From positions 1-64,000 of the forward strand of contig JAZAUS010000011.1 of the NCBI GenBank assembly GCA_036342255.1: a stretch of 64,000 bases of DNA, read 5' to 3'. The notes under the pieces are model-generated. The model was not told the origin of the DNA and did no database searches. It saw only the letters and a program-made list of their open reading frames with translations. The stretch is from RUG11198 sp036342255 (GTDB taxonomy: Bacteria; Bacillota_I; Bacilli_A; RF39; UBA660). Of this stretch, positions 59,914 to 64,000 are shown in pieces. The translations under genes and the position numbers were made by a program. The first letter of the stretch is position 1. Every line of letters starts with the position of its first letter.

Positions 59914-62139
59914 ATGAAAAGGATTGAATTGCTAAGTCCAGTTGGTAATAAAGATATGTTATATCAAGCTATTCATAATGGGGCTGATGCTGTATATTTG
60001 GCTGGAGTTAATTATGGGGCTAGAAAATATAGTAATAATTTTACTAATGATGAATTAGTAGAGGCTATTAAGTATAGTCATTTATATGGTGTTAAAGTGT
60101 ATGTTACAGTTAATACTATTATTTATGAGAATGAGATAAATGATTTTATTAAATATATAGAGTTTTTATATGTTAATGGTGTTGATGCATTAATAATTCA
60201 GGATATAGGTATGATTAGTATGATAAGAAAAAGGTTTCCTGATATAGAGTTGCATGCATCAACACAGTGTCATAATCATAATAAAGAAGGAATACAATTA
60301 CTTAAAGAATTGGGTTGTAGTAGAGTGGTTATGGCTAGGGAAATGAGCTTAGATGAGATTAATAATTTAGATGTAGATATAGAGAAAGAAGTATTTGTAT
60401 ATGGGGCTTTATGTGTATGCTATTCTGGATGTTGTTTATTTAGTAGTCTAAATGGTGGAAGAAGTGGTAATAGAGGTGAGTGTGTTGGCTCTTGTAGATT
60501 ACCATATAAACTAATTCAAGATGATAAAGAAGTATTATTAAAAGATAAGTATCTTCTTAGTACAAAGGATTTAAATACTTTAAGTAAATTAAAAGATATA
60601 TTAGATAGTAATATTGATAGTTTAAAGATAGAAGGTAGGATGAAATCACCAGTATATGTTGGATATGTTACAAGATTATATAGATTATTAATTGATAAAT
60701 ATTATAATCATGAAGATATGGTTTTAACAGATGGTGAAATTATTAATTTAAAGAAGATATTTAACCGTGAATTTACGGAAGGATATTTATTTAAAAGTAA
60801 AGATATTATGAATATTAAAACCCCTAATCATCAGGGAATTGAGATAGGAAAAGTTATTAGTGCTAATAAGAAGTTTATTACGATAGAGCTTAAAGATTAT
60901 TTAAGTCAAAATGATGGGATTAGGTTTAAGAATGCTGATAAGGGAATGATAGTTAATAAATTATATAATAAGAAATTCTTATTGGTAAATAGTGTAGATA
61001 AGTTTAATATATGTATGATTCCTAATAAGATAGGTTTAAGAGATAAAGATGTGGTTTTAAAAACTATTGATTATAAATTAGAAAATGATATTAGTAATTA
61101 TATAGAGAAAAAGATAGATATTTCATTTAAGATTAATCTTAGTATAGGTAAATCTATGAAGTTAGAGGTTAGTGATGGAGCAAATGAATTGGTTGTAGAA
61201 GGATCTGTTGTAGAGAAAGCTAAAACTAGAGAAGTAAATGTTAGTGATATAGAGAAAGCTCTTTTAAAATTAGGTAATACACCATATAATTTAATAAAAT
61301 TAGAAATAAATAAAGATGATAATATTTTTGTAAATTTAAAAGATATTAATATATTAAGAAGAATGGCTGTTGATAGGTTAAATAATAAGAGAATGAGAAG
61401 AGATATTGATATTAAGATAAATAATAATTATGAAGAAATATTTGTAGAAAAAGATAATTTATATTATATTAATGCTTTGGTAAGAAATGAAGAACAGTTA
61501 AAGTGTTGTATAGATAACGATATTAATAATATATATGTTAGTGATTATGATTTATATAATAAATATAAAAATTATAATAATATTTATTATAGAGTATCTA
61601 GAGTTAATTCTGATTATATAGATTTTAATAATAGTAATTTATTAGTTGGAGAATTGGGCAGTGTTTATAAATATAAAGATAATAATAATATAGTTGGTGA
61701 TTATTATTTAAATGTTGCTAATAGTAAGGGGATTAAATTATTAAATAGTTTGGGAGTTAATAGGGTTACTTTATCTGTTGAATTATCTGATGATAAAATT
61801 AAAGATATTATGAATAATAATTATAATGTTGAGTTAATTATATATGGTAGATTAGAATTAATGGTTACTAAGTATTGTCCTTTAAAGAAATGTTTGAATT
61901 ATTGTGATAAATGTAAGAATAGTAAAGATAAGTTTTATTTTGAAGATAGATTAGGTAAGAGGTATCCTATTATACATGATAAATGTATAACACATATTAT
62001 GCATAATTCTAATATTAATAATATAGATAATATTAATTATTATAAAGAATTAGGTATTAATAATTATCGATTAGAATTTTTTGATGAGAATTATAATGAA
62101 GTTAAAAGATATATTCAAAAAGTTAAAAATATGTTATAA
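59914..62139 (+). CDS. U32-family peptidase with DUF3656 (RlhA/TrhP-like), 741 aa
   Basis: ELLSPVGNKDMLYQAIHNGADAVYL, quoted in part as GNKDMLYQAIHNGADAVYL, opens the U32 barrel; VYGALCVCYSGCCLFSS and GNRGECVGSCRLPY are the cysteine cluster that binds iron-sulphur in RlhA/TrhP. A DUF3656-like middle and a C-terminal barrel with another Cys set (KYCPLKKC, YCDKC) follow. Relatives hydroxylate 23S rRNA or tRNA using prephenate. GTGGTGATAATT sets ATG 59914. Confidence 0.88.
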   Translation: MKRIELLSPVGNKDMLYQAIHNGADAVYLAGVNYGARKYSNNFTNDELVEAIKYSHLYGVKVYVTVNTIIYENEINDFIKYIEFLYVNGVDALIIQDIGMISMIRKRFPDIELHASTQCHNHNKEGIQLLKELGCSRVVMAREMSLDEINNLDVDIEKEVFVYGALCVCYSGCCLFSSLNGGRSGNRGECVGSCRLPYKLIQDDKEVLLKDKYLLSTKDLNTLSKLKDILDSNIDSLKIEGRMKSPVYVGYVTRLYRLLIDKYYNHEDMVLTDGEIINLKKIFNREFTEGYLFKSKDIMNIKTPNHQGIEIGKVISANKKFITIELKDYLSQNDGIRFKNADKGMIVNKLYNKKFLLVNSVDKFNICMIPNKIGLRDKDVVLKTIDYKLENDISNYIEKKIDISFKINLSIGKSMKLEVSDGANELVVEGSVVEKAKTREVNVSDIEKALLKLGNTPYNLIKLEINKDDNIFVNLKDINILRRMAVDRLNNKRMRRDIDIKINNNYEEIFVEKDNLYYINALVRNEEQLKCCIDNDINNIYVSDYDLYNKYKNYNNIYYRVSRVNSDYIDFNNSNLLVGELGSVYKYKDNNNIVGDYYLNVANSKGIKLLNSLGVNRVTLSVELSDDKIKDIMNNNYNVELIIYGRLELMVTKYCPLKKCLNYCDKCKNSKDKFYFEDRLGKRYPIIHDKCITHIMHNSNINNIDNINYYKELGINNYRLEFFDENYNEVKRYIQKVKNML

Positions 62140-62164
62140 TTTTTTTAGAAAGTAAGGTGATATG

Positions 62165-62698
62165 ATGGCTAGAAGGAGAAGAAAGAAAAGTAATAATGAT
62201 ACTTTAGGAATGGTTGGAAAAATTATAATAGTTTGTTTAGTAGTTTTAGCTGGTTATTTTACATATAAGAATTATGGTAATAAGATATTAGGTAATGATA
62301 CTAGGAAAGAACAAGTAGATAATAAAGATAAAGCTAAGAATAATGATAAGGAAGAAAAAACTGAAACTACTAATACAGAAACTAATGATAAGAAAGATAA
62401 GAAAGATGATAATAAGGGAGAAGAGAAATATACTTATCATAATCAAGAGGGAGAAAATGTAACAATTAAGGCTGATAAGTCAGTAGAAGCTACTGGTTTT
62501 GCAGGGGCTAGTAATCATAAGTTTTTTCTTCGTGGTACTACTTTATATTATAGAAATATAAGTAGTGGTGATAAGGAAGTTGTATTAGCATATAATGTTG
62601 AAGATTTATATTTAGAAAATAAAGAAGTAACTGCTGTTTTATCTAAAGATGGTAAAATAGTAGAAGAAAATAATTATATAACTTATATAAAAAAATAA
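62165..62698 (+). CDS. Membrane-anchored unknown protein, 177 aa
   Basis: A very basic N-terminus (ARRRRKK), one helix (IIIVCLVVLAGYF), a 60-residue Asp/Lys/Asn/Thr-rich low-complexity linker, then a small beta domain of about 80 residues. N-in topology places the domain outside. The start is the second of two ATGs, keeping three bases after GGTGAT. The family is unknown. Confidence 0.7.
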   Translation: MARRRRKKSNNDTLGMVGKIIIVCLVVLAGYFTYKNYGNKILGNDTRKEQVDNKDKAKNNDKEEKTETTNTETNDKKDKKDDNKGEEKYTYHNQEGENVTIKADKSVEATGFAGASNHKFFLRGTTLYYRNISSGDKEVVLAYNVEDLYLENKEVTAVLSKDGKIVEENNYITYIKK

Positions 62699-62723
62699 TG
62701 TATTGTTTATACATTGTTTTTTT
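62697..62723 (+). terminator. Intrinsic terminator
   Basis: AATGTAT (62697-62703) pairs with ATACATT (62709-62715), then G and T7. Confidence 0.75.
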
Positions 62724-62789
62724 ATTTTAGAAGTAAAATTATCTTTTTGTGTCTAATAATATAATTAGAGGGCTAGAAAGGAGAGAAAG

Positions 62790-62837
62790 ATGAGATTACT
62801 TTTATTAATTATAAGAAGATTTTTATATTTTATTTAA
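62790..62837 (+). other. Candidate micro-ORF, 15 aa
   Basis: AAAGGAGAG lies 6 nt before ATG; the peptide MRLLLLIIRRFLYFI is hydrophobic with two Arg. A TATAAT (62760-62765) precedes it. It could be a leader peptide for the STAS gene or a small membrane peptide. No terminator follows, so attenuation is not supported. Confidence 0.35.
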
Positions 62838-62880
62838 TATTTATGTATTATAACTAATATAATGGTAGAAGGTGATAATA

Positions 62881-63192
62881 GTGTTAAAAATTGATACTGA
62901 ATTTCGAAAAGGAATATTTTTTATTAGGTTAAGTGGTAAGCTAGATAATTATTTAAAATTAAAAAGTATTTATGATTTAACTTTAAATTTGGGGATTAGA
63001 TATGTTGTTCTTAATACTTCTAATTTATTATTGTTAGATGTAAGTATGATTAATTATATTTATAAATATAATGATAGATTAATAAAAAATAATGGTTATT
63101 TGTTAATATGTGATACAAATAACCATAGAAAAAGAATTTTTAATGCTATTAATAATATAAATTGTGAAATAGATGCTTTTGCTTTAATATAG
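62881..63192 (+). CDS. STAS-domain protein (SpoIIAA-like anti-sigma antagonist), 103 aa
   Basis: The fold pattern of SpoIIAA is visible: IRLSGKLDN, then RYVVLNTSNLLLLDVSMINY, where Ser55 sits at the position phosphorylated in SpoIIAA (DSSG loop, here DVSM), and YLLICDTN. The start is GTG 62881, four bases after GAAGGTGAT. No anti-sigma kinase or sigma gene is adjacent, so the partner is unknown. Confidence 0.75.
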   Translation: MLKIDTEFRKGIFFIRLSGKLDNYLKLKSIYDLTLNLGIRYVVLNTSNLLLLDVSMINYIYKYNDRLIKNNGYLLICDTNNHRKRIFNAINNINCEIDAFALI

Positions 63193-63201
63193 ATTATAAT
63201 T

Positions 63202-63236
63202 AATGATGAATAAATAATTTATTCATCATTTTTTGT
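63202..63236 (+). terminator. Intrinsic terminator
   Basis: AATGATGAATAAA pairs with TTTATTCATCATT (63202-63230), followed by T-run. Confidence 0.85.
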
Positions 63237-63322
63237 ATTATATTAATAATAATTATATATAAAAATTGAGTTGAAATATGTATCTATAATATGTTATACT
63301 TTATTATGAAACAGGTGATTAT

Positions 63323-63619
63323 ATGAAAAAGAAGAATGAAATAATAGTTCTTAATAATTGTGATTATGAACTAATAAAAAATTATAGGGATGCTTATGAT
63401 AGACAAGAATTGGAAGATAAGTTTACAGATTATTTTTATGATTATGATTATGTGGTTGGTGATATAGCTTATAATAAGTTAAGATTAAAGGGTTTTTATG
63501 ATGAAGGGAATAAGAAAAAGAAGAGAATTAATAATTATAAGTATGTAGATGATTATTTAAAGAAGAATTGTGCTAATGATTGTAAGCATTTTATTATTAA
63601 GAAAGTAAGTAATAAATAG
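63323..63619 (+). CDS. yutD: YutD-family protein (DUF1027)
   Basis: YDYVVGDIAYNKLRLKGFYD, then VDDYLKKNCANDCKHFIIKK, reproduce the YutD signature (YDYIVGD...LRLKGFY...DYL-EYC--GC-YF). 98 aa is the usual length. The function is unknown. GGTGATTATATG fixes the start. pyrH begins 8 nt later. Confidence 0.85.
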   Translation: MKKKNEIIVLNNCDYELIKNYRDAYDRQELEDKFTDYFYDYDYVVGDIAYNKLRLKGFYDEGNKKKKRINNYKYVDDYLKKNCANDCKHFIIKKVSNK

Positions 63620-63627
63620 GTGGTTAT

Positions 63628-64000
63628 ATGTCTAGAAGAGTTTTGTTAAAGCTAAGTGGTGAAGCATTAGCTAAAGATACTGGTATGGGTATTGATTTTG
63701 ATAAAGTGTTAGATATTGCTAATACTATTAATAAAGCATGTGATAAAGATATTGAATTAGCTATTGTTGTAGGTGGTGGTAATTTTTGGAGAGGTAGAAG
63801 TAACACTATGATGGATAGTTGTACATCTGATCATATAGGGATGCTTGCTACTGCTATGAATGCTTTAGCTATTGGAGATGCTTTAAAACAAGTTGGTAGC
63901 GATGTTAGAGTTATGACTAGTATAGAGATGAAGGAGATAGCAGAGCATTATATTAGAGATAAGGCTGTTAAAGATTTAGAAAAGGGTCGTATTGTTGTAT
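63628..64000 (+). CDS. pyrH: UMP kinase, 3' truncated by window
   Basis: KLSGEAL and VVGGGNFWRGR form the nucleotide-binding loops of the amino-acid-kinase-type UMP kinase; TAMNALAIGDAL is the usual helix. It phosphorylates UMP to UDP. Only 124 codons are in the window. AGGTGG lies 4 nt before ATG. Confidence 0.95.
   Translation, partial: MSRRVLLKLSGEALAKDTGMGIDFDKVLDIANTINKACDKDIELAIVVGGGNFWRGRSNTMMDSCTSDHIGMLATAMNALAIGDALKQVGSDVRVMTSIEMKEIAEHYIRDKAVKDLEKGRIVV

Noticed and set aside
1..64000. Prophage, plasmid or integrative element
   Set aside because: No integrase, terminase, capsid, relaxase, transposase or attachment-site repeat was seen on either strand.

Overview
The window is very AT-rich, with almost every gene on the + strand, Shine-Dalgarno sites, TAA-dominated stops, T-box leaders and Firmicutes-type families (YitT, YutD, U32/DUF3656, CmpB-like membrane protein, COG2509 flavoprotein). 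I read it as the chromosome of an uncultured low-GC Firmicute, possibly a gut Bacilli/Mollicutes-related lineage such as RF39. The taxonomic guess is inference. The standard code fits: TGA ends several genes and TGG serves Trp. I see no rRNA, tRNA, insertion sequence, CRISPR array or integrase.

Layout. (1) 1-6500: an aminoglycoside nucleotidyltransferase cut by the window edge, then short, mostly single-gene units: unknown proteins, a leucine-rich-repeat protein translationally coupled to a transglutaminase-like protein, and a second transglutaminase-like protein. (2) 6560-18040: an accessory block. A radical SAM/SPASM enzyme is 4 nt from a homologue of the alpha-glutamyl/putrescinyl-thymine pyrophosphorylase (5-hmdU kinase helical domain) family known from phage base hypermodification. 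Three tandem paralogues of an unknown family follow, two of the units sharing an identical 57-bp promoter. Next comes a PP-loop ATPase, then an operon with a SAM-binding protein, an HD hydrolase, a metallophosphoesterase and several unknown proteins. (3) 18200-37800: membrane proteins, an HExxH metallopeptidase gene broken at two simple-sequence tracts, DUF4116-like and Sel1 repeat proteins, two GNAT acetyltransferases, a second HExxH protein, a LOG/deoxyribosyltransferase-like pair, an ABC exporter and a double-metallophosphoesterase protein. (4) 37850-64000: more conserved genes: guaA, a COG2509 flavoprotein, an L,D-transpeptidase-like protein, an ABC exporter, dtd, a T-box-controlled asnA-asnS operon, a small HTH gene beside a Ro60-like vWA gene, rdgB-type pyrophosphatase, YitT, T-box-controlled thrS, class I lysS, U32 peptidase, yutD and the start of pyrH.

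Regulation is unusually readable. Many intrinsic terminators of the form AAAGACTAG-loop-CTAGTCTTT run straight into TGNTATAAT extended -10 elements, so one unit's U-tract abuts the next unit's promoter. Three aminoacyl-tRNA synthetase genes have amino-acid-responsive leaders: an Asn T-box (specifier AAC), a Thr T-box (specifier ACT) and, for class I lysS, what looks like a classical translating-ribosome attenuator with a Lys-rich 24-residue leader peptide.

The strongest candidates for undescribed biology are the lysS attenuator (58040-58260), a pair of tandem hairpin RNAs with covarying stems just upstream of the Ro60-like vWA gene (50929-51060), and the radical SAM plus thymine-pyrophosphorylase-like cassette (6564-8762). 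All family assignments are from reading motifs; no database search was run.
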